64,000 bases of DNA. Origin: an uncultured Psychrobacter sp. (lineage in GTDB: Bacteria; Pseudomonadota; Gammaproteobacteria; Pseudomonadales; Moraxellaceae). The stretch spans positions 62,001-126,000 of the forward strand of contig NZ_CANMRN010000003.1 in NCBI RefSeq assembly GCF_947500265.1, given 5' to 3'. The notes beneath the pieces are model-generated. The model had not been told where the DNA came from, made no database searches, and was given only the letters and a program-made list of their open reading frames with translations. Of this stretch, positions 1 through 9,215 are shown one piece after another; positions within the stretch are counted from its first letter, which is position 1, and the number at the start of each line of letters is the position of its first letter. The translations under genes and the position numbers were made by a program.

Positions 1-55
1 AGTGTTCGCGTCAAACATCAATATTATGAATTACTAAGTAACTCACTGATTGATA

Positions 56-1906
56 TTAAGCACCTTTCTTACCACGGCCATGACGCTTACGCTCACTTTC
101 AGTCAAGTAGCGCTTACGAATACGTACCGCTTTTGGCGTTACTTCGACTAGCTCATCGTCTTGAATAAATTCAAGCGCTTGCTCAAGAGTGAACTTCACT
201 GCTGGCGTCAACGTCAATGCTTCGTCAGTACCACTAGCACGTACGTTGGTTAACTGTTTAGCAGTCGTTGGGTTAACAGTCATATCATCGTTACGAGAGT
301 TAAGACCAACAATCATGCCTTCATAAACTTCAAGCTGTGGTTCAGCAAACAACTTACCACGTTTCTGTAGGTTAAATAGAGCAAAACCTAGACAAGTACC
401 ATTTGCCATAGAAACCAATACGCCGTTAGAACGACCACCAACATCACCGATCTTCTGTGGACCGTAATGTGAGAAGCTCGAGGTCATGATACCACTACCT
501 GAAGTAAGGGTTAGGAACTCAGAACGGAAACCGATTAAGCCACGCGCTGGTATGGTTGCCTCGATACGCATACGGCCTTTACCGTCCAGCTCCATGTTAG
601 TCATCTCGCCTTTGCGTAGACCAACTTGCTCCATGATAGAACCTTGATGCTCTTCTTCGATATCGAAGACAACGTTTTCATACGGCTCTTGTAGCTTACC
701 ATCAACTTCTTTAACGATAACTTCTGGACCAGAAACACCTAGCTCAAAACCTTCACGGCGCATGTTTTCGATAAGTACTGATAAATGAAGCTCACCACGG
801 CCTGATACTTTGAATTTATCAGGAGACTCAGTGTCTTCTACACGCAATGCTACGTTATGAATCAATTCACGCTCAAGACGCTCACGAATGTTACGTGAAG
901 TCACAAACTTACCTTCACGACCAGCAAATGGTGAATTATTTACTTGGAAGTTCATAGATACTGTAGGTTGATCTACCGTTAGTGCTGGTAATGCTTCAAC
1001 GTTGTTAGGATCACAAATAGTATCAGAAATGTTTAGTGCATCGATACCTGTGATACAAACGATATCACCTGCTTGTGCATCTTCAACGTCAATACGATCA
1101 AGACCATGGTAACCCATGATTTTTAGAATACGGCCGTTACGCGTCTTACCATGCTTATCAATAACAGTCACTGGCGTGTTAAGTTTAACTTTACCACGTT
1201 GAATACGACCAATACCGATTACACCAACAAAGCTGTTGTAGTCAAGGCTTGAGATTTGCATACGGAACGGAGCGTCAGCATCAACCTGTGGAGGCTGAAC
1301 AACGTCAACGATAGTTTTGAACAATGGGGTCATGTCGTCAGCTAGATCATCTGCTTCTAGACCTGCGATACCGTTCAATGCTGAAGCATAAACAACTGGG
1401 AAATCAAGCTGCTCATCGTTTGCACCTAGGTTATCAAACAAATCAAAGATTTGATCCATTACCCAATCAGGACGTGAGCCAGGACGGTCGATTTTGTTGA
1501 TAACAACGATCGGCTTTAGACCTTGTTCGAATGCTTTTTGCGTCACAAAACGAGTCTGAGGCATTGGGCCATCAACAGCGTCAACAACCAAAAGTACGCA
1601 GTCAACCATAGACATTACACGCTCAACTTCACCACCGAAATCGGCGTGACCTGGAGTATCTACAATGTTGATACGGTATTCGGTTTCTGAAGTTTTATCT
1701 GTCCAGCGGATAGCTGTGTTTTTAGCCAAAATGGTAATACCACGTTCTTGCTCAATATCACCTGAGTCCATTGCACGCTCAGCAATGTTTGCACGGTCGC
1801 CAAAAGTACCAGACTGATGTAATAACTTATCAACCAAAGTTGTCTTACCGTGGTCAACGTGGGCAATAATTGCAATGTTACGCAGGTGTTTGATATCGTT
1901 CGCCAT
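56..1906 (-). CDS. typA: Ribosome-associated translational GTPase TypA/BipA
   Basis: Translation-factor GTPase of the EF-G/LepA superfamily that binds ribosomes and helps 50S assembly and growth under stress or cold. The 616 residues match the family's usual length of about 605-615. Visible G motifs are AHVDHGKT at 15-22 (P-loop), RGIT at 55-58 (switch I), DTPGH at 83-87 and NKID at 137-140. EF-G-like domains III and V follow, and the C-terminal tail is strongly basic. The start is ATG at 1906. It is transcribed alone, with ompA lying upstream on the same strand but separated by a terminator. The stop codon is 55 bases from the window edge, so any downstream gene is not seen. The family assignment is secure; the cold-growth role is family knowledge. 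Confidence 0.97.
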   Translation of the reverse strand: MANDIKHLRNIAIIAHVDHGKTTLVDKLLHQSGTFGDRANIAERAMDSGDIEQERGITILAKNTAIRWTDKTSETEYRINIVDTPGHADFGGEVERVMSMVDCVLLVVDAVDGPMPQTRFVTQKAFEQGLKPIVVINKIDRPGSRPDWVMDQIFDLFDNLGANDEQLDFPVVYASALNGIAGLEADDLADDMTPLFKTIVDVVQPPQVDADAPFRMQISSLDYNSFVGVIGIGRIQRGKVKLNTPVTVIDKHGKTRNGRILKIMGYHGLDRIDVEDAQAGDIVCITGIDALNISDTICDPNNVEALPALTVDQPTVSMNFQVNNSPFAGREGKFVTSRNIRERLERELIHNVALRVEDTESPDKFKVSGRGELHLSVLIENMRREGFELGVSGPEVIVKEVDGKLQEPYENVVFDIEEEHQGSIMEQVGLRKGEMTNMELDGKGRMRIEATIPARGLIGFRSEFLTLTSGSGIMTSSFSHYGPQKIGDVGGRSNGVLVSMANGTCLGFALFNLQKRGKLFAEPQLEVYEGMIVGLNSRNDDMTVNPTTAKQLTNVRASGTDEALTLTPAVKFTLEQALEFIQDDELVEVTPKAVRIRKRYLTESERKRHGRGKKGA

Positions 1907-2255
1907 ATAAAATGCTCGTTTCGTCTTAAAAAAATGCAGTAGCAGTAAGCGCTGCTGAATAAACTTTCATCATCAATCAGATAGATATTGAATCTAAGAT
2001 GACGCAAAAAAGAATGCTATCAAATAAAAAAGTTCAATACAATCAAATATCTATACTGACGAATTCATCATACAGATTGCTATGCTAATGTACATACTGT
2101 TAATTTACAGAATGTTTGGGTGGCTAGTATAACATTATTGATTCATAAATTTATGTAATAACTCATTTTTCTCAATACATAAATAAAAAAAAGCCACCCA
2201 TTGGGTGGCTTTTTTTGTAACTGTATATTTAACTATACGGTTATTTTGCTAATAC
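1907..2255. other. typA-ompA intergenic region
   Basis: No gene is seen in these 349 bases. They hold the ompA terminator (2185-2216) and the typA upstream region. A TATACT -10-like hexamer lies at 2126-2131 on the minus strand, but no convincing -35 accompanies it. Confidence 0.5.
2185..2216 (-). terminator. Bidirectional-looking terminator after ompA
   Basis: Perfect 9-bp stem AAGCCACCC/GGGTGGCTT with a 3-base loop, flanked by an A-run on the left and a T-run on the right, so it could act on either strand. It lies 40 bases past the ompA stop, which is its obvious client. Confidence 0.9.
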
Positions 2256-3440
2256 TTACTGAACAACCATATCTTTAGTTTGTTCAACAGTCATTGTTTT
2301 GTCACCAGTGATGATGGCATAAACACGACGGTTCATAGCACGACCTTCTTCAGTGTCGTTTGAAGCGATTGGGTTGTCATAACCATAGCCTACAGTTGAT
2401 AGACGGTTTGGAGCAATACCGAATTCGTTAGTTAGCATAGATTTAACAGCAACGGCACGAGCTTCAGATAGACGTTGGTTATAACGTGCTGAAGGACCAG
2501 TCTTAGAAGCATGACCTTCTACACGAGCTGTAGAGTTAGGATACTCACGCATCTTCTCTGCTACTTTAGCGATTTCTGGCTTGTACTGGTTTTTGATAGC
2601 TGACTTGTCGTTATCAAAGAATACACGTAGTTCCATTTTTAGTTCGTCAGTAATGTCTACTGGTACTGGGCAACCGCGCTCATCAACTACAACGTTCATT
2701 GGAGTGCCTGGGCATGCATCGATGCTATCAGGTACGCCATCACCGTCAGAATCAAGATCAGCTTCAACAACGACTACTGGAGTGTTGTCAACTACTGGCT
2801 CTTGCATAGGAGGTACTGCTACTGTAGGTGCTAAATGGCCACCTAGTACTACTTCTAGACCGGCCAAAGCCATGCCTTCCCACCAGTTGTTGTCAAAGTT
2901 ATGAATCGCACGAGCTTCACCACGTAGGCTTAGCGCGTCATTGATGCGATACATAGCACCTAGACCTAGGTTACCGATAGTGTCTGTAGAGTTTGCAACT
3001 TTGTCACCAGCGCGGTTCTCAATATCAAGCTTTGAGCGACCCGCACCAACTAGTACATAAGGCTTCAATGCATTATCAGTGTAACCAGTAAATTCTTCAG
3101 TACCAATTAAGAAGTTACCAGAAATCATTTCTTGCTCTGCATCAAAAGAGTCAGAGCCATCCTGACGAATAGCATCAGTATTTGAAACACCATATTCTAC
3201 TTGGAACTGAGTTGAAGGAGTAAGCTCGATACCTAGCGCAGCACCAGTATATAAACCATCTTCTTTGTAATAGCTATCACCATTGCCGCTATAATCTTTT
3301 AACAAGTCAGCTTGATCGTCATCAGCACCTTCGCTGTAATGATAACCTAGTAATAATGGACTGATAGTAACACCAGCATTAGCTGCTAAAGGAGCCGCTG
3401 TTACAGCGAACAGGGCTAGAGCGATTTTATTCAATTTCAT
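2256..3440 (-). CDS. ompA: OmpA-family outer membrane protein
   Basis: Outer membrane beta-barrel joined to a periplasmic peptidoglycan-binding domain, so it anchors the envelope. Residues 1-22 form a signal peptide ending ANA. Residues 23 to about 205 are a barrel of alternating hydrophobic strands. A proline/valine-rich linker then leads to a calcium-binding thrombospondin type 3-like repeat (DSDGDGVPDS and ACPG, about 230-247). The C-terminal OmpA domain (about 270-380) shows EGHASKTG, YNQRLSEARA and the closing NRRV. At 394 residues it resembles the Acinetobacter/Psychrobacter OmpA (Omp38) type rather than the shorter enterobacterial one. A strong GGAGGA ribosome site precedes the ATG at 3440. 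It is monocistronic, with a terminator immediately behind. Confidence 0.92.
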   Translation of the reverse strand: MKLNKIALALFAVTAAPLAANAGVTISPLLLGYHYSEGADDDQADLLKDYSGNGDSYYKEDGLYTGAALGIELTPSTQFQVEYGVSNTDAIRQDGSDSFDAEQEMISGNFLIGTEEFTGYTDNALKPYVLVGAGRSKLDIENRAGDKVANSTDTIGNLGLGAMYRINDALSLRGEARAIHNFDNNWWEGMALAGLEVVLGGHLAPTVAVPPMQEPVVDNTPVVVVEADLDSDGDGVPDSIDACPGTPMNVVVDERGCPVPVDITDELKMELRVFFDNDKSAIKNQYKPEIAKVAEKMREYPNSTARVEGHASKTGPSARYNQRLSEARAVAVKSMLTNEFGIAPNRLSTVGYGYDNPIASNDTEEGRAMNRRVYAIITGDKTMTVEQTKDMVVQ

Positions 3441-4023
3441 GGACTTCCTCCAAAGGATAATTTTAGTGATGCATTAAGCAAAACCGATTCTCAAGACGTA
3501 CTAAGATAGACATCTCTTACGCATTTTAAGTTACAAAGCAAAACCAATTAGAGAGTAGCTTAGCGATTATTAATTCAGTTTACAACTTTTTTCGTTAACG
3601 AGCTACACATTATTACACGATAATGTTGTAACTAAAACACAATAAACAGGCTAAGTTACCCAGAACTAACACACCTTACGCTTCTTATCTTTTACATTGC
3701 AATTTGCGATAGATGAATAGTTCATTAACAGCTATTTCTTGAAGCATTTTATTACAATTAGAATTTTTTCTCTATTGGTAATATCGTTCTTTCACTAATT
3801 GAAACATTTTTTGACAGTCGCTATATATTACATATATATTGTAAAAAACCAATATTCTTCTGAAAATCAATTAATTAGCAATTGGATCTGTCTTATATAA
3901 AGTTAAGTTAGAGAAAATTGAAAGAATCTGGACAATTGGTGTGCTTGAAAGATAGTCAACACAAGGATGTGTGAGACGTTGTTTTTTACTTGAATGACAA
4001 ACAGCTATAGGATGTAGCGCATT
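3441..4023. other. ompA-prepilin divergent intergenic region
   Basis: 583 AT-rich bases between the divergent ompA and prepilin genes. No coding sequence is supported. They should hold the ompA promoter, for which I could not settle a clear -35/-10 pair, and a plus-strand sigma-70-like promoter at 3811-3840. Confidence 0.5.
3811..3840 (+). promoter_or_regulatory. Sigma-70-like promoter facing the prepilin gene
   Basis: A perfect TTGACA (3811-3816) is followed after 18 bases by TATATT (3835-3840). It points toward the prepilin gene and would leave a 5' untranslated region of roughly 175 bases. Such matches also occur by chance in AT-rich DNA. Confidence 0.45.
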
Positions 4024-4755
4024 ATGAACTTACTTAATAAGGTACTAACCAGTTATGATAGAAGAATAGTAACTTTTGTTCTTTATATATCTATTCACAG
4101 AAAAGACACATATAGAGTTGGTAAGTTTTTAACCATTGCATATAGGTTACTTGATGAACTACTAAAGTTAGTCAGTTATAGGAAATCATTCCTTCACAAC
4201 AATAATATTCTAAGTGCTAAGCAATCAAACGGCTTTACTCTCGTTGAGCTAACTGTGACGACAATGGTATTGGGAATTATCGCAGCTATTGCAGCGCCAA
4301 GTATCTTAACGCACTTAGCACGAATGGAAGCGCAACGGGTCAAGCATCAGTTAGAGAACACTTTATCCTTAGCAAAGGCCGAAAGTTATATAAGTCGGCA
4401 GGATGTCTTGGTTTGTTTATCGAATGATGCACAGCAATGTCATAGGAACAGCGATAAAACGCTTCTGCTATTCGTAGATAAAAATAACAATAAGCATTTT
4501 GATTCTCAAGTAGATACCTTATTAACACAGCAATCCTTAAACCTAAGATATAGTACAGTGAAATTAAGAGTTGGCGGTAGGCGTCACTATACTAAATTTT
4601 GGGGTGATAGTGGCAGACCGCGAGGACACTTCGGCCATATAAAATACTGCCCTACCTCTTCTTATAACAAGTCAATGTACCAAATCTCTTTTAACCAATC
4701 CGGTATCGTCAAACATAAACTTAATGCAGACCACCCTACGAAATGTAATGGTTAA
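4024..4755 (+). CDS. FimT/GspH-like prepilin with a long N-terminal extension
   Basis: Type II/IV pseudopilin-like protein of 243 residues. The prepilin peptidase site is clear: G70 followed by FTLVEL (Glu at +5) and then the hydrophobic helix TVTTMVLGIIAAIAAPSI. A globular C-terminal part has four cysteines in two pairs (about 143/151 in LVCLSNDAQQC, then YCPTSS and the terminal KCNG), fitting disulfides as in minor pilins. The oddity is the leader: 70 residues precede the cleavage point, against 5-25 normally. No in-frame ATG, GTG or TTG is seen between residue 1 and the pilin motif, and AGGA lies about 11 bases before ATG 4024. It stands alone, convergent with pdxJ with 13 bases between stops and no other pilus genes nearby. 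FimT versus GspH is not decidable here. Confidence 0.75.
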   Translation: MNLLNKVLTSYDRRIVTFVLYISIHRKDTYRVGKFLTIAYRLLDELLKLVSYRKSFLHNNNILSAKQSNGFTLVELTVTTMVLGIIAAIAAPSILTHLARMEAQRVKHQLENTLSLAKAESYISRQDVLVCLSNDAQQCHRNSDKTLLLFVDKNNNKHFDSQVDTLLTQQSLNLRYSTVKLRVGGRRHYTKFWGDSGRPRGHFGHIKYCPTSSYNKSMYQISFNQSGIVKHKLNADHPTKCNG

Positions 4756-4768
4756 CAGATATGCAAAC

Positions 4769-5542
4769 CTATTTATACATAGCCTTTTTCATCATTGTCA
4801 CAGCGCTTTCTAACCCTACAAAGACCGCATCTGCAATAAGTGCATGACCGATATTTAATTCATATATACCATCAATCTTTGCAATGGCATTAACATTGTC
4901 ACACGTTAAGCCATGACCCGCGTTAATAAGCAACTTATCATCTAGGCTCTGTGCTGTAGCTACTGCATGTTCAATTCTTTTAAGCTCAGCTAACTGTGCG
5001 TCAGTATCATTTGCTAAGCCTGTTTCCGCATAAGCACCAGTATGCAATTCTATCGCGTCTGCACCACACTCTATCGCGGCTGCAATCTGCTTGTCATCAG
5101 GATCAATGAATAAGGAAACCTTAATATTAGAATCTTGTAGCTTATGAACATACTCTCTTAAAGACATAATTTGCCCTGCAACATCAAGACCACCTTCTGT
5201 CGTTAACTCTGCCCGCTTTTCAGGTACTAGACACACCCAAAAAGGTTTAACTTCGCAGGCTATTGCAAGCATCTCATCCGTTGCTGCCATCTCTAGATTC
5301 ATTCTGGTCGACAACTGCCCTGCCATTTCATAAACATCAGCATCTTGTATATGACGACGATCTTCACGTAAATGTATAGTGATACCGTCTGCCCCTGCCT
5401 TTTCGCACAATAATGCAGCAGCTAGAGGACTCGGATAATTCACACCGCGCGCTTGACGCAATGTTGCCACGTGATCAATATTCACGCCTAACAAAGGTTT
5501 TTTTGAATTGTTTTCAGATGAGGTAGATACAGAGATACTCAT
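4769..5542 (-). CDS. pdxJ: Pyridoxine 5'-phosphate synthase PdxJ
   Basis: Condenses 1-deoxy-D-xylulose 5-phosphate with 3-amino-2-oxopropyl phosphate to pyridoxine 5'-phosphate, the last ring-forming step of DXP-dependent vitamin B6 synthesis in the cytosol. The TIM-barrel protein of 257 residues is slightly longer than the usual 240-245 because of a polar N-terminal tail. Diagnostic segments are [13 protein letters not shown] (21-33) and HLREDRRH (57-64), and [11 protein letters not shown] and [12 protein letters not shown] near the C-terminus. It is the last gene of the lepA-to-pdxJ run, 66 bases after recO, an arrangement common in gammaproteobacteria. Confidence 0.97.
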   Translation of the reverse strand: MSISVSTSSENNSKKPLLGVNIDHVATLRQARGVNYPSPLAAALLCEKAGADGITIHLREDRRHIQDADVYEMAGQLSTRMNLEMAATDEMLAIACEVKPFWVCLVPEKRAELTTEGGLDVAGQIMSLREYVHKLQDSNIKVSLFIDPDDKQIAAAIECGADAIELHTGAYAETGLANDTDAQLAELKRIEHAVATAQSLDDKLLINAGHGLTCDNVNAIAKIDGIYELNIGHALIADAVFVGLESAVTMMKKAMYK

Positions 5543-5608
5543 AAAAATCCTTTGGACAATTAAGCCTAACTTATATAGTTGATACTACGATGATATTTGA
5601 GAATGCAG

Positions 5609-6400
5609 TTATTGATAACGTTGCTGCTGCTGCCATAACAGACGGCTTTGTAGCGGCTGATAATCAAGTAAATGATCAATAAGATGTCGATGTAGTTTTG
5701 ACCAATGGTTTAGCGTCTGCCCAGTAATACCTAAGCGTGCCATTTCTATAATATCCGCACCTTTAAAAACAGTCTGTCCAGACTCACTGGCTAAATGCTC
5801 AGACTCTTCATTATGTACTAATACAGGGAGCAAACCTACATCCGGTAAAAAGCGGTAAGTACAATCATACTCGATTGGATCTTCAACGTTGTCATGCGTT
5901 AACGTTAAAGTGAATCCTAATTCGGTAAATAGATACTGCTCAAACTGACGTAGACAGAGACGAAGCTCGCTATTATTTAAGGGCTGCTTGAGTTGTTGTA
6001 GACTGATTTGATAATGCTGCCACAATACAGGCATTGGGTCTTCAGTAGGTAACAGCCGCCACAGAATCTCATTTATATATAATGCGGCATATTGATGTTG
6101 ACCGCTGATATTGGCGTAAGGTAAGGCTTCTAAGACAGCAGGTGTAATGTCTTTTTGAACACCGTCTTTTTGAACGCTATCAGCTTGAGTTGTATCTTGC
6201 GAAGCAATATTAATTTGACTAAAGGTTTTTAGGTCGCGTTTGCCAGTAGCAAAAAGCTGTAACGGCATAAATAGTGGCGCGCCTTTTTTCCCAACACCAT
6301 GTATCACACCATGTTGTTGAGAAAAAAGATAATACAAAGCGCGCTTTTCTTGATAAGGACGCTGATGCAATAAATACCCGACGAGCGCTTCATTACGCAT
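5609..6400 (-). CDS. recO: DNA repair protein RecO
   Basis: Recombination mediator that works with RecR to load RecA on SSB-coated single strands (RecFOR pathway). It is 263 residues against about 240 in E. coli. An N-terminal OB-fold begins at MRNEALVGYLLHQRPYQEKR and contains HGVIHGVGKKGAP. A helical C-terminal domain includes LRLCLRQFEQYLFTELGF. I see no CXXC zinc site of the kind some RecO proteins carry. An insertion around residues 75-90 has a short repeated QKDGVQKD segment, probably a loop expansion. It lies 63 bases after era and before pdxJ in the conserved operon. Confidence 0.93.
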   Translation of the reverse strand: MRNEALVGYLLHQRPYQEKRALYYLFSQQHGVIHGVGKKGAPLFMPLQLFATGKRDLKTFSQINIASQDTTQADSVQKDGVQKDITPAVLEALPYANISGQHQYAALYINEILWRLLPTEDPMPVLWQHYQISLQQLKQPLNNSELRLCLRQFEQYLFTELGFTLTLTHDNVEDPIEYDCTYRFLPDVGLLPVLVHNEESEHLASESGQTVFKGADIIEMARLGITGQTLNHWSKLHRHLIDHLLDYQPLQSRLLWQQQQRYQ

Positions 6401-6463
6401 TTTTTATTACCTAAATAGCTAAAAGGCAGATAGTGCTTTTGAAGCGTTCGTTTTTAACCGCTA

Positions 6464-7579
6464 TCAATAGCCCAAACTGGTCAACGCACGCTCGTCATCA
6501 GACCAACCACGTTTTACTTTGACCCACAGCGTTAACATGATTTTTTTACCGAACAACTGCTCCATATCTTTACGAGCATCCATACCAACTTGTTTGATAC
6601 GCTGGCCTTTATCACCGATAACGATGGCTTTTTGACCACCACGCTCAACATAGATAGTCGCATCGATGAAAGTACAAGCTTTGCGTGGACGCCCTGTTTT
6701 TGGATCAGTATGTGCAGGTTCGTCTTTAAACTCATCAATCTGTACGGTTAAATCATATGGCACTTCATCGCCCGCACTACGCATGATTTTTTCGCGAATG
6801 ATTTCACTAGCCAAAAATCGCTCAGAGCGATCAGTGATTTGCTCTGTATCATAAATAGGAGCAGCAACCGGTAAATGTGAGGCAATCACTTCTTGTAAAC
6901 GATCTAAGTTTTGATTTTTTAGTGCAGATACAGGAACGATATCAGCAAAATCGAAACTATCGTTGAAAGTTTCGATAAGTGGTAGCACACTGCCTTTATC
7001 TTTTAGAGTATCTGACTTGTTAATAACCAAGACGACTGTTAGATTGGTCTCGCCAAGCTTTTGCAAGGTCAATAAATCATCGTCACGCCATTGATCTGAA
7101 TCGACAACAAACAATACTAAGTCTACATCTACTAACGCCGATACCGCCGCTTTATTCATACGTTCGTTAATAGCACGTACTTCGTTGCGGTGAATACCTG
7201 GTGTATCAACAAACACCGCTTGCATTTCATGGTTTGACAAAATTCCATGAATACGATGACGAGTGGTTTGTGGTTTGCGTGAAGTAATAGACAGCTTTTG
7301 ACCTAATAAGTGATTCATCAAAGTTGACTTGCCCACATTTGGACGTCCAACAATGGCCACATAACCTGCTCTAAAATCATCAGCCATACGAGCATTGCCA
7401 CTCGGTGCAAAAAACTCTTCAATAGCCATATCATTGTCTAATGCAATATCTTCTGCATCAGTAGCATGAATCTCTTTGGTAACTTCGATATTGTTCTGGC
7501 TTGAATCAATATCTGTATTCTCACCCAAATTTTGGGTGCTGTCTTCATTGTTTGATGGCAAATCAGTATGATTGCTCAT
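6464..7579 (-). CDS. era: Ribosome-assembly GTPase Era
   Basis: Essential GTPase that binds the 3' end of 16S rRNA through a KH domain and checks 30S maturation. G motifs are GRPNVGKST (78-86), DTPG (125-128) and NKSD (187-190). The C-terminal KH domain carries GDKGQRIKQVG. The protein is 371 residues while typical Era is about 300. The extra 65-70 residues form an acidic, low-complexity N-terminal tail rich in Asn, Asp and Glu. The start at ATG 7579 is the first Met; starts at M51 or M65 would give near-normal lengths, so the tail could be over-called. It sits between rnc and recO. Confidence 0.96.
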   Translation of the reverse strand: MSNHTDLPSNNEDSTQNLGENTDIDSSQNNIEVTKEIHATDAEDIALDNDMAIEEFFAPSGNARMADDFRAGYVAIVGRPNVGKSTLMNHLLGQKLSITSRKPQTTRHRIHGILSNHEMQAVFVDTPGIHRNEVRAINERMNKAAVSALVDVDLVLFVVDSDQWRDDDLLTLQKLGETNLTVVLVINKSDTLKDKGSVLPLIETFNDSFDFADIVPVSALKNQNLDRLQEVIASHLPVAAPIYDTEQITDRSERFLASEIIREKIMRSAGDEVPYDLTVQIDEFKDEPAHTDPKTGRPRKACTFIDATIYVERGGQKAIVIGDKGQRIKQVGMDARKDMEQLFGKKIMLTLWVKVKRGWSDDERALTSLGY

Positions 7580-7775
7580 AAGTTAATCCTATAGGGTTTG
7601 TGTCTAGCCGAACAGTCTCTGATGCTAAACTTATTTAGTCATCATTAAAAATGGGCTAGAAACATTTAAAGTTTTAAAATAAATAATATGTGAGGTAGTT
7701 TTAATGTATGTTTTACAAGCTATAAACCAATCTAAGCTAATACTCTGCATCTAAAAATGCATTAATAGACATCGG

Positions 7776-8573
7776 CTATACACGTTTTTTGGCAGATCCT
7801 GGCAATTTATGCAATTGGTTAATCATAAGCTCTGCTGCTTTCTGTTCAGCGATACGGCGGCTCTCACCAGATTCAGTAATGTCAGGGCAATTATTGATAT
7901 TGACATGGCAACGTACAACGAAAATTTGATGCGGTGCATTACCACGCGTTTCCATGAGTTCGTAGTTGGGCAAGTCAAACTGCTTAGATTGTAGCCACTC
8001 TTGTAACCGACTCTTGGCGTCCTTTAGCGCTTTTTGGTCATTGACATTATCAATCAGATCACCATACCAAGAGAGAACACATTTACGAGTAATATCCATA
8101 TCTTGGCTGTCTAAATAGATAGCACCAATCAGAGATTCTACAGCATCCGCCAGTATAGAAGCACGATTGCGACCGCCACCTTTGCGCTCACCTACTCCTA
8201 ATATAAGATGGTTAGACAGCTCTAGGTTTTGAGCGATAATTACCAACGACTCTTGGCGCACCAGTGTTGCACGCATACGCGTTAAGCGCCCTTCATTTTG
8301 ACTAGGATAACGATGATATAAAGCTTCACCCACAATCATCCCTAACAGTGCATCACCTAAAAACTCTAGGCGCTCATAGTTTTTTTTGCTATCAAATGAG
8401 CGATGCGTTAACGCAAGTTTAGGTAGACTCAAGTCATTGAACTCATAGCCTAACTTACGCGTTAATACTGCTAACCGCTGAATAAATTCTGAGCTAACAA
8501 CAAGCGTGTCAACAGACGTACTATTTTTTTGGGAAGTAGGAACCGCTTGGGAATGTTGCGAAGTTGGTTTCAT
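7776..8573 (-). CDS. rnc: Ribonuclease III
   Basis: Double-strand-specific endoribonuclease that processes rRNA precursors and structured mRNAs. The 265 residues contain the family signature ERLEFLGDA (67-75), the second acidic cluster in ILADAVESLIGAIYLD, and a C-terminal double-stranded RNA-binding domain (about 185-257) ending AEQKAAELMINQL. A Ser/Thr/Gln-rich N-terminal extension of about 28 residues is present relative to E. coli (226 residues). It precedes era in the operon, but with a 196-base gap that is longer than elsewhere in the cluster and could hold an internal promoter. Confidence 0.97.
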   Translation of the reverse strand: MKPTSQHSQAVPTSQKNSTSVDTLVVSSEFIQRLAVLTRKLGYEFNDLSLPKLALTHRSFDSKKNYERLEFLGDALLGMIVGEALYHRYPSQNEGRLTRMRATLVRQESLVIIAQNLELSNHLILGVGERKGGGRNRASILADAVESLIGAIYLDSQDMDITRKCVLSWYGDLIDNVNDQKALKDAKSRLQEWLQSKQFDLPNYELMETRGNAPHQIFVVRCHVNINNCPDITESGESRRIAEQKAAELMINQLHKLPGSAKKRV

Positions 8574-8675
8574 GCGTGGTTTGTGGTTATCCCTTCTGCT
8601 TGACAGATTTAGTTTAATAATATTATTTGATATATTTTATGAAATAATGAAGATGCTATGTCGTACTATTACGAC

Positions 8676-9068
8676 TTACTCTGCTGTCGCCATTTCGATG
8701 TTACCTTCGAAACGGTTTATGATGTCGACATTGCTAAAAAAGTTATTAGTTACTGCATATTCTTTATAGATAGCCAATTGACCTGTTTTTTTATCAGTAA
8801 AGGTAAATACGTCTTCCGCCTTGGTATCATAGTCAGCATTGATAGATAACTGTTTGTTGACACGTTCAACAAATTGCTTGGCTGTCTCTTTATTGTTATT
8901 AGCTTCTTTTAGCTGTGCACTTAATACCTTGGTCAATTGATAATCACCAATCTGAGCCGGTACAATAGCTACTGTCAACTTAGTCGCAATACCCAAAAGC
9001 ATAATAATGAGAACAATGTTTGTCACACTGGCACCGCGCTGCGTAGCCAAACCAGATAATTGCTGCAT
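8676..9068 (-). CDS. DUF4845 single-pass membrane protein
   Basis: Small membrane protein of 130 residues that belongs, by sequence style and position between lepB and rnc, to the DUF4845 family. A transmembrane helix spans roughly residues 17-36 (TNIVLIIMLLGIATKLTVAI) and a periplasmic or pilin-like domain follows. Its function is unknown. The start is ATG 9068 with an AAGGATC ribosome site. Family members recur at exactly this place in gammaproteobacterial genomes, so a link to protein export or RNA processing is often guessed but is not shown by the sequence. Confidence 0.85.
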   Translation of the reverse strand: MQQLSGLATQRGASVTNIVLIIMLLGIATKLTVAIVPAQIGDYQLTKVLSAQLKEANNNKETAKQFVERVNKQLSINADYDTKAEDVFTFTDKKTGQLAIYKEYAVTNNFFSNVDIINRFEGNIEMATAE

Positions 9069-9165
9069 TATAAGATCCTTCTAAAGATAAACGACTATTT
9101 TTAATAAGTGTATAAGTAATAAATAGCTATTAATTATTTATCAACGATATTAGCATAAAACTATT

Positions 9166-9197
9166 ATCAACCAATCAACCAATCAACCAATCAACCT
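9166..9197. repeat. Octanucleotide tandem repeat between lepB and the DUF4845 gene
   Basis: Four consecutive units of ATCAACCA, the last ending in T. It lies 19 bases beyond the lepB stop, inside the operon spacer. Copy number could vary by slippage, but no reading frame crosses it. Confidence 0.85.
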
Positions 9198-9215
9198 CTA
9201 GACAATCTCATAATC

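Noticed and set aside
2581..2904. Open frame of 107 codons opposite ompA
   Set aside because: Ser/Thr-rich shadow of the OmpA linker region; no ribosome site.
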